Positions 47,238-56,947 of a stretch of 64,000 nucleotides of DNA are shown piece after piece. Source of the stretch: Trichomonas vaginalis G3. Taxonomy: Eukaryota; Parabasalia; Trichomonadida; Trichomonadidae. Position 1 is the stretch's first letter. Each line of letters opens with the position of its first letter. The notes below the pieces were generated by a model. The model saw nothing but the letters and a program-made list of their open reading frames with translations, was not told the origin of the DNA and did not search any database. Both the position numbers and the translations under genes were made by a program. The DNA lies in the NCBI RefSeq assembly GCF_026262505.1, contig NC_067204.1, positions 6,419,797-6,483,796 on the forward strand, read 5' to 3'.

Positions 47238-47723
47238 ATGGAAATGCGGAATTATCTTCCGGGTTTTCCATGGGAACAACAAAGAAATGTAATTCTTACA
47301 CCAGAAGATGTAAAAATAAAAGAGGATTATATGAAACTTCCAGACTATGAACGAAAAGTTAAACTATTGAAAGAAGTTCAATCATATAGCCGTGTTCTAA
47401 ATTCTCTTGAAGAAAACGCAACGCTTCCTCTCGAGAATAAAATAAATGTAAAAGTAATAGCAAAGACCCCCGATGAAAGCAAAGTTGAAACAAAATCACC
47501 ACTGCTTGAAACAGTTATCTCAATCGCATCCTTTTTCAATGAAAAATATACGTATCAAACCATTCTAGAAGAAATTCACCATTGTTGTGGTGATGTTGTT
47601 GCTGCCATTAACAAATTATCTACATCCGGATATACACCATGCCATTATAACGTTCTAGATTTTACAAATTTGCAAGGTCCAAAAGATCAAATTAAAAAAT
47701 ATATTTCAGGAGAGATGAATTAG
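47238..47723 (+). CDS. Host protein of unknown function
   Basis: 161 residues, intact. The N-terminus is MEMRNYLPGFPWEQQ; the middle is charged. The C-terminal ~70 residues (VISIASFFNEKYTYQTIL, then CCGDVVAAINKLSTSGYTP) have the three-helix look of UBA/CUE-type domains, including GDV-x-A-(I/V)NKL, but this is weak. There is no signal peptide or membrane segment. It lies in the host segment, so it is not part of a Maverick. Confidence 0.6.
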   Translation: MEMRNYLPGFPWEQQRNVILTPEDVKIKEDYMKLPDYERKVKLLKEVQSYSRVLNSLEENATLPLENKINVKVIAKTPDESKVETKSPLLETVISIASFFNEKYTYQTILEEIHHCCGDVVAAINKLSTSGYTPCHYNVLDFTNLQGPKDQIKKYISGEMN

Positions 47724-48051
47724 CAGTTGCGCATTAAATTTACCTCTATTTGTTTTGTTGTTTATAATATTTATAAATTAGAAGTTTCTTATTTAACTAT
47801 ATTTTCGATTTAGTTTACTTTGATTTTTTTCGTCAATTCAATCATTCATACTGCTAAAGAAAAAGAGAAAGTATTATTGGCTTACAGGGTAAATGCAGCT
47901 ATCGAATTTGATAAAAAATTATGAGACAAATATTAAAATTACAATTGGATAAGAACTCTTTCTTGCTAAATTAAATAAATTCAGATAATTTTATCAATAA
48001 TAATAAATAATAAAATTTTAATTTTTTTTTTGTTGAGCAATAACATTTAGT
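47724..48051. other. Host spacer
   Basis: AT-rich DNA between two convergent host genes. No gene was seen. Confidence 0.5.
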
Positions 48052-49107
48052 TTATTCGAATTTGTTAATTCTATCTTTGCCTTCGATTGTGTTAAGTCTA
48101 TAAGTGAATGAGTCAATAAGGCGAGCGAGCATGAAAGAACCTCCAAAAATAGAGATAAGTCTAGCCAAAAGAACAGTAATATTTGGACGATCGTATGTAC
48201 TTGTAATAGCAACTGGAGCGAAGCTATAAACGAAGAAGATTCCAGGACCATATCTTCCACGAGCTGTAACTGGAATTTCTGCGTAGTTAACTGTAAATCT
48301 GAAGAAGCGATGGACTTTGCCATTGACTTCCTTAACTGTAGGAACTGCTTTGAGATTATATCTGTAATGAATTTGTCCTGGCTTCTTTTGAACGACACGG
48401 GTGTTATCAAGTGGTGATTTATCAATAGGAGCACCAAAGCTTATATGCTCAATCTCGTGAGTAAGGTTTAATGTATCAACAAGTGGTGAAAAATCATGGA
48501 CGTGGCCAAAACGAGAGAAAACGTTGATACCAGGGGCTAAATGGAAACCACCTTCAATGGCATTAACATGAAGGTTACCATAAGCTTGGCATCTTTCTTT
48601 TCCGTCAAACATAACTCCTTCAGCTCTGCATTGTGCCCAGGATGAAAGATTTCCAATTCCCCAGCCCTTCTCTTGATATGCTGCGACAACATCTTCGCAT
48701 GTTTGGCAGCATTTTCTTTGGCTTGATTCCGCACCGTAACATGGTCCACAATCTTCAGCAATTTGAGTTTGTGGAATTGGATTTCCATTCTGATCAACTC
48801 TTACCTTGTATAGTGTTTTTTGGTCTGGTCTGTTTCCAGAACCCATCATATCGAAAACATCAAGATGGAGAAGAACGCATGGAACTGAAACTGTAAAGTT
48901 GAAAGAAATTGACAATTGATCGAGAGCACCACGAAGGTCTGATACAGAAACTAATTGTTCGTGTAAGGCTGGTTTTGCATAAGCATATATTTCTGAAATG
49001 CATAATGCTAATGCGCATGCAATCATCAAAATAGAGTTGAAGGCACCGCACGCAGTTTTGTGCGTCATAGCACTATCAATAAACTTCGGAAAGAAATCAA
49101 GACGCAT
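48052..49107 (-). CDS. ERGIC3/Erv46-like COPII cargo receptor
   Basis: 351 residues from the ATG at 49107 (MRLDFFPKFIDSAMTHKT), chosen because Erv46 proteins begin with L-D-x-F-P-K. It has one membrane segment near residues 20-40 and a second near 305-330, with a large lumenal domain between. The Cys-rich signature CGPCYGAE...CCQTCEDVVAAYQEKGW matches ERGIC3/Erv46, and HxxxF- and HEIEHISFG-type motifs follow. In other eukaryotes this protein cycles between ER and Golgi with Erv41 and retrieves ER residents. The gene is intact and intronless. Confidence 0.92.
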   Translation of the reverse strand: MRLDFFPKFIDSAMTHKTACGAFNSILMIACALALCISEIYAYAKPALHEQLVSVSDLRGALDQLSISFNFTVSVPCVLLHLDVFDMMGSGNRPDQKTLYKVRVDQNGNPIPQTQIAEDCGPCYGAESSQRKCCQTCEDVVAAYQEKGWGIGNLSSWAQCRAEGVMFDGKERCQAYGNLHVNAIEGGFHLAPGINVFSRFGHVHDFSPLVDTLNLTHEIEHISFGAPIDKSPLDNTRVVQKKPGQIHYRYNLKAVPTVKEVNGKVHRFFRFTVNYAEIPVTARGRYGPGIFFVYSFAPVAITSTYDRPNITVLLARLISIFGGSFMLARLIDSFTYRLNTIEGKDRINKFE

Positions 49108-49903
49108 TTTATTTATCAATATGGAGAAAAAAACCGCTTTGTCAATTTGGGCGAAGAATAAATTTCGGGAACATTCTTGAAAGATTACCAATAATATATG
49201 CTCTATGGAAATAAATTATATCATTTGTTTTGTATGGAACATATTATTAGCAACAATTTCTGTTTTGAAATCTTTATGTAGCATTTATATACTCATGAAA
49301 ACTTGCAATCTTAATAACCTGTCTATTTGTGATAGTTAAAACTTAGTAAGGACCTTCATTGACAATACTTTTCTCTAGAATTTTAACATATGTTGATATA
49401 CTCAAGAGCATATGAAGAAAGTTCATTAAAAGTGTTAGCAATGACATTCTATTCATCATTTTAACTTCGATTTCAATATGAAAAAAATTCCAAAATATCA
49501 TTAGGGAAAAGATTATATTCAGGCTGCTCATATAGCTATTGCTATGCAAGAGTAAAGTTTAATTCTTTATGATTAATAAAAAACTTAGATATCTTAGCTA
49601 TTTCGAGATTGATTTGATGAAATCAAATTGAAATAAGGATGTCGGAACTGCCAAAAGCGCAAGTTTTGTTCATCACGAATTGCCAAGCTTGGCAATTCTT
49701 GGATGAGCGAAGTTTTGAAAAAAAAATGTAAATTTTGCATTATTTAAGTCTGAAAGAAGCAAGAGAATGCTATATTTTAGTTTCTATATATTTTTGAAAT
49801 AAAATGGTGGCATTATTGATGATTTTTAGAAATTTGATATTTGAAATTGAATCATTTGATATTTTTGCCGAAGGATTTATGTTTTTTGTGATGTTATGTA
49901 TTA

Positions 49904-49907
<4 letters not shown>
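49108..49907. other. Host spacer upstream of ERGIC3, with a palindrome
   Basis: 800 bp with no convincing gene. It contains a perfect 22-bp palindrome, GAATTGCCAAGC and its complement, at 49677-49698, flanked by TCATC/GATGA arms. A frame from 49804 (MVALLMIFRNLIFEIESFDI) runs into the E3 poly-A and could be the first ~35 codons of a host gene cut by E3, but this is uncertain. Confidence 0.45.
49677..49698. repeat. Perfect 22-bp palindrome in host DNA
   Basis: Centre AAGCTT; the arms extend imperfectly with TCATC on the left and GATGA on the right. It could form a hairpin in RNA or a cruciform. Function unknown. Confidence 0.8.
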
Positions 49908-49943
<36 letters not shown>

Positions 49944-49947
49944 AAGT

Positions 49948-49979
49948 GGGGCTTCCAGGCACTTCGTGCCTTCTAGCCC
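49948..49979. repeat. Terminal hairpin, E3 left end
   Basis: GGGGCT outer arm, inner GGCAC-TTC-GTGCC, closing AGCCC, after poly-A and GGGAAGT. Confidence 0.85.
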
Positions 49980-50005
49980 TGAAGATGTTTAGTATAAATG
50001 AAGTC

Positions 50006-50084
50006 TTAGAGGACAAACATGACTATGAGTTTTGATATGACAAGATAGAATATGAGAGAGGTCCTATAAACCGGAGAAAGTGTT
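50006..50084 (+). pseudogene. Fragment of the methyltransferase gene 3' region
   Basis: About 75 bp (TTAGAGGACA to GGAGAAAGTG) match the methyltransferase gene near 51758-51836 in the same orientation. It is a displaced duplicate next to the E3 terminus, suggesting a past rearrangement there. Confidence 0.7.
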
Positions 50085-50129
50085 ATATAAACATCTGTCA
50101 TATTACTCAGAATATTATACAGAATTCAA

Positions 50130-50192
50130 TAAAAATATATTTTAGGTGAAGAGGTGAGATTTCACCTGTTTTTTCACCTCATTTTTCACCTC
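50130..50192. repeat. GGTGA/TCACC hairpin module (E3)
   Basis: AAAAATATATTTTA followed by the nested GGTGA/TCACC hairpin, as in E2 at 32753. Confidence 0.8.
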
Positions 50193-50207
50193 TTGAATTT
50201 TCATGAA

Positions 50208-50396
50208 TTTCATCGTAAAGACTTTGTCAAGATTTCATCGTAAAGACTTTGTCAAGATTTCATCGTAAAGACTTTGTCAAAACTTCATCGTAAAGACTTT
50301 GTCAAAACTTCATCGTAAAGACTTTGTCAAAACTTCATCGTAAAGACTTTGTCAAGATTTCTTCGTAAAGACTTTGTCAAAACTTCATCGTAATGA
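50208..50396. repeat. 25-bp tandem repeats, eight units
   Basis: Unit ATTTCATCGTAAAGACTTTG plus TCAAG/A. CATCG recurs at 50211, 50236, 50261, 50286, 50311, 50336, (50361) and 50386, an exact 25-bp period. Related sequence in inverse orientation is at 50714-50840 and 50920-50990, and degenerate units are at 63370-63450. Confidence 0.85.
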
Positions 50397-50408
50397 GCGT
50401 AAATCAGA

Positions 50409-50470
50409 CAAAAATATATTTTAGGGTAGAAGGGTATATCTACCCCGTTTTCTACCCTCTTTTCTACCCC
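50409..50470. repeat. Sequence-variant hairpin module (GGGTA/TACCC)
   Basis: It has the same AAAATATATTTTA header and the same nested fold as the GGTGA modules, but the arms are GGGTA and TACCC throughout. The change on both arms keeps the pairing. Confidence 0.8.
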
Positions 50471-50528
50471 ATATGTACTTACTGAAAAAGTATGTGTTCC
50501 ATCTGTCATTTTACTCAGAATTTTACAC

Positions 50529-50679
50529 CAAAAATAATGTTTAGGTGAAGAGGTGAGATTTCACCTGTTTTTTCACCTAATTTTTCACCCTCTTGAATTT
50601 TCATGAAATTTACACCAAAAATAATGTTTAGGTGAAGAGGTGAGATTTCACCTGTTTTTTCACCTAATTTTTCACCCTC
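50529..50679. repeat. Two further GGTGA/TCACC modules in an 87-bp tandem
   Basis: Modules at 50529-50592 and 50616-50679 form an 87-bp tandem duplication; the header is changed to AAAAATAATGTTTA. Confidence 0.8.
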
Positions 50680-50848
50680 TTGAATTTTCATGAAATTTAC
50701 ACCAAAAATATACTACTAGGGTCATTTACGAAGAAATCTCAACAAAGTCTTTACGATGAAATCTTGACAAAACATAGACAAGAAAGTTCATGAGAAATTA
50801 GATGAAGAAGTTTTGACAAAACATTTACGATGAAATCATGAAAATTCA

Positions 50849-50910
50849 TGAGGTGAAAAAAGAGGTGAAAAAAGAGGTGAAATCTCACCTCTTCACCTAA
50901 AATATATTTT
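50849..50910. repeat. GGTGA/TCACC hairpin module, reverse (E3)
   Basis: Inverse copy upstream of the methyltransferase gene. The whole 50085-51062 stretch holds repeats and no gene. Confidence 0.8.
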
Positions 50911-51062
50911 TGGGTCATTTACACTCATTTACGAAGAAATCTCAACAAAGTCTTTACGAAGAAATCTCAACAAAGTCTTTACGAAGAAGTCACAATAAAC
51001 ATCTGTCAAAAGCCGCTTTTCTGTCACTTTTCAGGGAAAAACATTTTTATTATTATATATAA

Positions 51063-51881
51063 ATGAATTTTACAAAACCACCGTTACCGTTCTTTGGAAA
51101 TAAGAGTAAATGTAAAGATATTATATTGAGAGAACTTAAGAAACTACCGAATGGTCTAACATTTGTAGATTTGTTCGGTGGAAGTTTCTATATATCCCAT
51201 CTGTGCCATACAATATTTCCAGACTCAAAGATTATATGCAATGACTTCGACAACTATATGGACCGTCTCAAACATATACCAGACACAAACAATATATTGA
51301 AAGAGTTAAAAGAAAAGATACCTATAGGTAAGATGGAACGTATACCATTAGATAAGAAAAATATTGTGAGAGAGGTTTTGAAAAAAGCAGAATATATAGA
51401 CTGGGATAGTATATCTGCTAGACTATTATATAGTGGTGCTATAAGAGTTCATGACATTGAAACACTTATGTCAAAAGTTTTATATCTTAACTATACAAAT
51501 GTTTTCAAAGAGGACATAGAAAAATATATTGAGGGTATAGAGTTTGTGAGATGTCATTGGACAGAGTTGTATGAAAAATATAAAGACAAGGAAAATGTTT
51601 TCTTTATAGTGGACCCGCCGTTCTATAACACATGGGATTTTCAATACCAAGTAGACTGGACTTTGAGAGACTCTTTAGAAACTTTAGACGTTTTACATAA
51701 CCATCCATGCTTTTACTTTACATCCGATAAAAGTGGTTTGGAAACCGTTATGAGATGGTTAGAGGACATACATGACTATGAGTTTAGATACGATAAGATA
51801 GAATATGAGAGAGGTCCTATAAACTGGAGAAAGTGTCATAACAAAGAAATTTTATTGGTAAGTAAATGTGGTTTGAAATAG
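51063..51881 (+). CDS. dam: Dam-like adenine DNA methyltransferase (E3)
   Basis: 272 residues, intact and nearly identical to the E2 protein. FFGNKS, DLFGGSF and catalytic DPPFYNTW are present. The stop TAG at 51879-51881 is the ancestral end. The start of the next gene lies inside its last codons. Confidence 0.9.
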   Translation: MNFTKPPLPFFGNKSKCKDIILRELKKLPNGLTFVDLFGGSFYISHLCHTIFPDSKIICNDFDNYMDRLKHIPDTNNILKELKEKIPIGKMERIPLDKKNIVREVLKKAEYIDWDSISARLLYSGAIRVHDIETLMSKVLYLNYTNVFKEDIEKYIEGIEFVRCHWTELYEKYKDKENVFFIVDPPFYNTWDFQYQVDWTLRDSLETLDVLHNHPCFYFTSDKSGLETVMRWLEDIHDYEFRYDKIEYERGPINWRKCHNKEILLVSKCGLK

Positions 51882-51997
51882 GACTACTTGTTTTAGGTTT
51901 TTTCCATTGTGTCATTTACTTATTTGACGTGGCAGAAAAGTACAGAGAATATGAAGATGAACCAATGCCTGCAAATGTTCAGTATATGTACTCGTAA
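51866..51997 (+). CDS. Single-pass membrane microprotein (E3, intact)
   Basis: 43 residues: MWFEIGLLVLGFFHCVIYLF membrane segment and an acidic C-terminus (VAEKYREYEDEP). It overlaps the methyltransferase gene by 16 bp. The E2 copy has one extra T. It is too small for family assignment; the overlap and intact frame support it. Confidence 0.6.
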   Translation: MWFEIGLLVLGFFHCVIYLFDVAEKYREYEDEPMPANVQYMYS

Positions 51998-52020
51998 GAG
52001 ATATTTTTATCTAATATTAA

Positions 52021-52381
52021 ATGGACGCACAGAACTTAGCGAATGCGCAACCTGGACAACCAAACCCAGAGAATATTCCAAATGAAGTTAGAATAAAATA
52101 CAACTGCAATGGCAAACTATGGTCAAGTGCCAACAGATGTACAAATGCAAACTGCCATGTCAAATGACGCTGCGTTAGGTTTGCCACCATGGTATGCAAA
52201 TATGAGATGGAAAGAGTTTTATACAAACCCTGAAGTGGGATATAAACAACTTTATGCAGATGACGCGAACACAGGAGTTGACCCAGAATATGTTTTCTAC
52301 CAGAGGAGAAAGAATGTATGAGCTCCAGTTAAAGAATGCTATGGAACTCAGAAGGAACGTAAGAGACTAGGCGGACATTAG
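52021..52381 (+). pseudogene. E3 copy of the AMANYG-repeat protein, frameshifted
   Basis: Matches the intact E2 gene 45022-45384; shifts near 52048, 52100 and 52310. Confidence 0.75.
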
Positions 52382-52399
52382 ATTTTTACATATAGTAAA

Positions 52400-52638
52400 A
52401 TGGGTTTCTTCAGTAAATAGGAAACTTCTTTCGAAATGTTGGAAGAGGTATATGGAATGGAATAAAATCTGTCGGAAAAGGAATTTGGAACGGTGTCAAA
52501 AATATTGGTAAAAGAGTAGGTCAGTTCGTTGGTATTATACCTAAAGACCCTGAAACCAGAAGAACAAGCTCCTGTTATACAACAGCCTGAACCTGCACCA
52601 CATCTAGTTGGCACAAATCCAACCCTCAACCGTATTAA
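52400..52638 (+). pseudogene. E3 copy of the amphipathic Trp/Gly/Lys protein, frameshifted
   Basis: The start MGFFSK is followed by a stop after a base loss; the rest matches E2 44761-45003, with another shift near 52550. Confidence 0.75.
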
Positions 52639-52676
52639 AATTATATTTTTACCGTTCGATAGTGTTGTATATGAAA

Positions 52677-53489
52677 CTAAAGTTCTAAGTAAAACGCGTG
52701 GTATAATGGAATTATTCTCTTTCTTCCATCTGTAGTAAACCATACTTGAAAGTCTGAAATACTTCCACTCGGCGGTTCATATAGCTTTGTAGGTTTTTCG
52801 TAAAAGTCATTTGCCAAGCATAAAAAAGAGTTTTGGGCGCCAGAAAATGAAGCATGAACTATAATAGCATCTTGGTCGAAAACATTTTCATATGTTCCAT
52901 TAGGGTTTTCGACTTCATAAAAGTTCGGGTGTACTGGATATTCTGCAGGCTGATTTAACATCCTCAAAAATCTATACCATGCCAAGTTGTTATATTTTGT
53001 AGAAATATAAACGTCTTCTCCAAGGTCTTCTATTCTATTGATTTTAACAGTTGCATTTTTCCTGTCATATAAAATATCGAGATGGTACTCTCCTTCGTCG
53101 ATGTTGTACTGTTTTGCATATTCGAGATAGATATCGTTTATTTTTTCTTGAAAAGCTTGAAGAGTTGTTTCTAAGTTTACAAGCAAATTCACTTGTAAAA
53201 GTTTTCCCTGTTCAAATTTCTCATACGTACGTTTCTCTTTGTTATAGTATCGAATTTCAAAAGCGACCGTAAATGGGAAACCATGTATGGCTTCTGAAAT
53301 GAATTTCATTCTACGAAAGCCAATAGCTTTTGTGACGGATGGGTCTCTTAACCATCTCAATGGGTAGTCAAAACGATAGCCTTCGTGCTTTACGGTCTCT
53401 GTCTCAAACTTTTGACCGACATTCGTAAAAAGTTCATCTAATGGTTTAGTTGTAGCAACTCTTGAATTTTCTTTTTCTATTGAAAGCAT
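52677..53489 (-). CDS. Structural/surface protein with variable centre (E3)
   Basis: 270 residues. The ends match E2 43908-44756 almost exactly; the centre (about residues 65-195, e.g. YNKEKRTYEKFEQGKLLQV) is different. One extra T near the stop removes the last ~12 residues seen in E2. It is divergent from the tail-collar gene by 18 bp. Confidence 0.65.
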   Translation of the reverse strand: MLSIEKENSRVATTKPLDELFTNVGQKFETETVKHEGYRFDYPLRWLRDPSVTKAIGFRRMKFISEAIHGFPFTVAFEIRYYNKEKRTYEKFEQGKLLQVNLLVNLETTLQAFQEKINDIYLEYAKQYNIDEGEYHLDILYDRKNATVKINRIEDLGEDVYISTKYNNLAWYRFLRMLNQPAEYPVHPNFYEVENPNGTYENVFDQDAIIVHASFSGAQNSFLCLANDFYEKPTKLYEPPSGSISDFQVWFTTDGRKRIIPLYHAFYLEL

Positions 53490-53507
53490 ATTTTATCTAG
53501 AATAAAA

Positions 53508-54795
53508 ATGTCGAAAGAAACAGCGTCTATGAGAGAAATACAACACAACCGACAACTCATTGTACAAGCTCTAAATAAGAACACAACAAACTTTTCAAAC
53601 TATTCTAAGATATCTGAGTCATTGAAAGAAGGAAACTTAAAACTGACGATAAACCCAATGACAGACGAGTTTCTGTTTCAAGACAGTAAGAACCATACTG
53701 TCTGTGTAAATCCAACAAAAGGAACTTTAAACGAGAAACCTATAGATGAACTTCTTTTGAAGGCAGATATTGACAACAAAGCTGACAAAGAATATGTCAT
53801 TGAAAAAGTTCAAGAAGAACATGACAGAGCAGATGCAACATATGCAACAAAAGAGGATGTTGAAAAGAAAGCAGATAAAACATATGTTAACGATGAGTTA
53901 GAATGTGTGGCTAGTGCGTTAGTGAAGAAGGCAGATAAGGAATATGTGGATGAAAAAGACAATGAAATTAAAGAAAGGGTTGAATGGTATAATGAACGGA
54001 CATCGAAGATTTTAAAAACGAAAGCTGATACAGGATGGGTTTCAGGGTGTTTAGACCTTAAAGCCGACAAAGAAACTGTAGATATGTTGGCACAAACGGT
54101 TTCAAGTCATACCAGAGTTTAATGAAGATGGACAACAGTTGAAAGAGCTTGAGAAAGGTGTTACAGAGTTAAGGAATACAAAAGCAGACTCGACATGGAT
54201 AAAAGGATATGTAGATGCAACAAAAGAGTATATTTTCACATGGACAGAAGGAACATACCCACAAAAATATCATAGACATAGCATCTCTGACGTAAATGAA
54301 CTTGAAGAAAAGTTATATAAAAAAGCTGACAAAACAGAGCTTCAAACGTTAAAGACAGAAATACTTCAAACAGTATATCCTATAGGTTCTATTTACACGT
54401 CAATGAACTCTACCAGACCAGAAGTAGTACTTGGTTTTGGAACTTGGACTCAAATAGTCGACAGGTTTTTGTATTGTGCAAACTCTTCAAAGGAAACAGG
54501 TGGAAGTAAAACGATTTCAGGTGCAAATTTACCTGCGCATAGTCACTACGTAGATTTAAGTACATCTCAAGCAGGTTGGCATAAGCATAGATATTGGGAT
54601 TGGTCAGGAATGACAAAAGGTAAAGGATATGATGTTAAAGACGAGGTTAAGTTTGCTATAAATTGTTACTGGAGTGACACTCAGGGAGAAGGAAACCATA
54701 CACATCGCGTTACAGGGTATACGCAAACAACGGGACAAAGTAAAGACTACATGCCACCTTACATGACAGTTTACGCATGGTATAGAAACGCTTAG
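53508..54795 (+). pseudogene. Phage-like tail-collar/receptor-binding protein of E3, one frameshift
   Basis: About 430 residues. The N-terminal ~120 are as in E2. The centre carries shaft-like KAD-x-TYV repeats, including VDEKDNEIKERVEWY and WVSGCLDLKADK, nearly identical to the E1 protein at 14090-14230 and absent from E2. A shift near 54112 breaks the frame, then the C-terminal collar (YPIGSIYTSMNSTRP, LPAHSHYVDLSTSQAGWHKH, PPYMTVYAWYRNA) is intact. It is likely a surface adhesin. Confidence 0.82.
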
Positions 54796-55745
54796 TCGTC
54801 ATTTTCAACTTCTTTAGCATATTCGTCAGGAGTTGTCTTATATTTGTTAGGAACTGTCTTTGAAAGTATACCACCTTGAACCTTAACAAGTTTGAAACGA
54901 GGTCTGACAATAGTAGTTTTATCTTCTGCTTGCAGTGTGTACTTTTGCCATGTTTGCCTAAAACTTCATAATATTCTCTTGTATACTTTCTTCTATTTTT
55001 ACGAACACGAATGTGAGTACCTGTCGGGTTCCCATTGTTGTCATAGTCAATAGTATTTTCATATGGGTCGCGTTTAGGTATTTCTATTTTTACTTTGTCA
55101 CCTTTCTTAAGTTTGAAGCCTGGCATTCTTTCTTGTTTGTCTCTTTTGACGAAACTATTAATATATAGTCTTTCTCTAAGTCAGGGTTGTTTTTCATTTC
55201 TTCGGGGGAGTGGTTTCCCAAACCTTTTTGTTTACGGTTATTAAATATTTAAAACTTGTCTCATCTTTGCCATGGAGAAATGTCTGTATTTGTCGTCATA
55301 TGACATTTCATTTGCTTCACCACCTTGTGGTTGGTTTAAGTCTCTTAAGATTTTTATACAACTGTCAATGACACCAAGAGCAGAATGGTTTTGGTCGACA
55401 ATGAAATATTGGTTTACATTTTTTGAACGCAGATAGTTTTTTAATATCGTCTGATTTGAAAGAACTTTCACAGTCAGATGTCAGTTTTGTTGGATGGTAT
55501 TTGTCAACGAATATTGTCAAAGCAGTTTTCACATCTAAAATATTTTTGGACTGTAATGTATGGCTCACAGTATCTTGTGTTTTGACCAACAAATATTAGC
55601 CAGTATGGTGGCCCATCTTCTCTATACTCGGAATGTTTTCCAAGATATCCATAAACCAAGCATTTGGTGTTGAACTAAAGATTTTTATCATGAGTGCTTT
55701 CTTTGTCGCTTTAGAAACATAGGGGTCCTTGTTCGGATTCGTCAT
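54792..55745 (-). pseudogene. int: RVE-type integrase of E3, frameshifted
   Basis: Copy of E2 41347-42301 with more lesions (several shifts between 55250 and 55650 and near 54950). The second and third catalytic positions (LTSDCESSF and the GVIDSCIKILRDL helix) remain. Confidence 0.85.
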
Positions 55746-55762
55746 TTTTTACCCTATAAGAA

Positions 55763-56159
55763 ATGGGTTTATTTGGCGCATTAGCAGGAGTCGCATCTAG
55801 ATTTTTACCGCAGTGGGAACAATAGCCAGAGGTGCATTTGGAATTGGAAGGAAGATTTTGAGTACATTAGGTATACTTAAAGAGAAAGCACAACCTATTA
55901 TACAAACTGTACAGAAAGGTTGGGATGTAGCACGAGATGCAACAAATCTTATTCCAAATCCTGAAACAAGAGGAAAAGTTCAAGGATGGATGGACAATGT
56001 AGAAGACAAGCAGGAAACTATTATAACAAAGCAAATGACTACTATAACCAAGCAGGACATATATGGACCAAGGTGAAAGATTCTTTAACAGAGGATATAA
56101 CCATGCACAACAGTGGGTAAACAACAACCAACCTAACCGCCTCAAACGTGGGAATGTAA
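55763..56159 (+). pseudogene. E3 copy of the amphipathic virion-like protein, frameshifted
   Basis: Matches E2 40928-41329; lesions near 55805, 56000, 56060 and 56130. Confidence 0.75.
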
Positions 56160-56178
56160 ATTTTTTTACTGAGATGAA

Positions 56179-56333
56179 ATGAACAATACAGCATTGAGAC
56201 AAATGGGTTCAAGATGGATTTGTCGACTTCCAGCAGTTACACACCACGTGTTTGTCAAGTTCTTCCTATACCTCAGGAAGTTTTAGACCGACTTAAAAAA
56301 CCTAAACAACCAGTTGAAAACAAACCAAACTAA
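56179..56333 (+). pseudogene. E3 copy of the 51-residue basic protein, frameshifted
   Basis: One base lost near 56242 relative to E2 40753-40908. The start motif TTTTTACTGAGATGAA is kept. Confidence 0.65.
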
Positions 56334-56352
56334 AATTTTTTACTGAGATGAA

Positions 56353-56915
56353 ATGACCGAAGAAGTTGAAACGGTAGATTTGACACCACAAACAAAAAGT
56401 TCAGAACCATTGTCAAAACCTGTCAAAGAACTTACAGATGAAGAGAAAAATTCAATAATAGAAAGTGCCAGGTCTGAAATGCAAACCCTAACTATAAAAG
56501 TCACTTTTCATAGAAATGGAACGGCTAGTATCTCAAAAAAGAAACAGACTCTCACAAATAAAATATTGAAGTCTGAAGGAGCTTTCGAGACAACAGATGG
56601 AAAAGTTTACTTCACTGACCAACAGTTCATTATAGAACATCTCATTGATTAGAGTCGAAATATTCTAAACTTTACAACAAACACAAAAAGTTGAAAGGAA
56701 AACAAAAACAAATGGCATATGATATTTATGAAGATGTTGACGAACAACTGTTCCTGCAAGTGAGGTAAAGTCAGAGGAACCGAAAAGTGACGAAAAACCG
56801 ATAGAAGAAGGGAAGCCAAAAACTGAGATAAACCAAAACCAAAGTTAGTCAACCTTCATTAGCTGGTATGGGTTGGCGTCAAAGACTTATGGCAGCAGGC
56901 GGTTATGTAAAGTAA
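56353..56915 (+). pseudogene. E3 copy of the acidic protein, frameshifted
   Basis: The first 99 residues, including MTEEVETVDLTPQTK and the VTFHRNG core, are in one frame, showing that the two E2 pieces were one gene. Lesions occur near 56650, 56740 and 56830. Confidence 0.7.
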
Positions 56916-56947
56916 AGAAAAAAATATATTTTTTTATTTTTATAAAA

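Noticed and set aside
49804..49992. Open frame from host DNA through the poly-A of E3
   Set aside because: The Lys run and the end are E3 terminal sequence; only the first ~35 codons could be host coding and no family is recognised.
50208..50396. Regular 25-bp repeats resembling a CRISPR array
   Set aside because: Units are directly adjacent with no spacers, and the context is a eukaryotic transposon.
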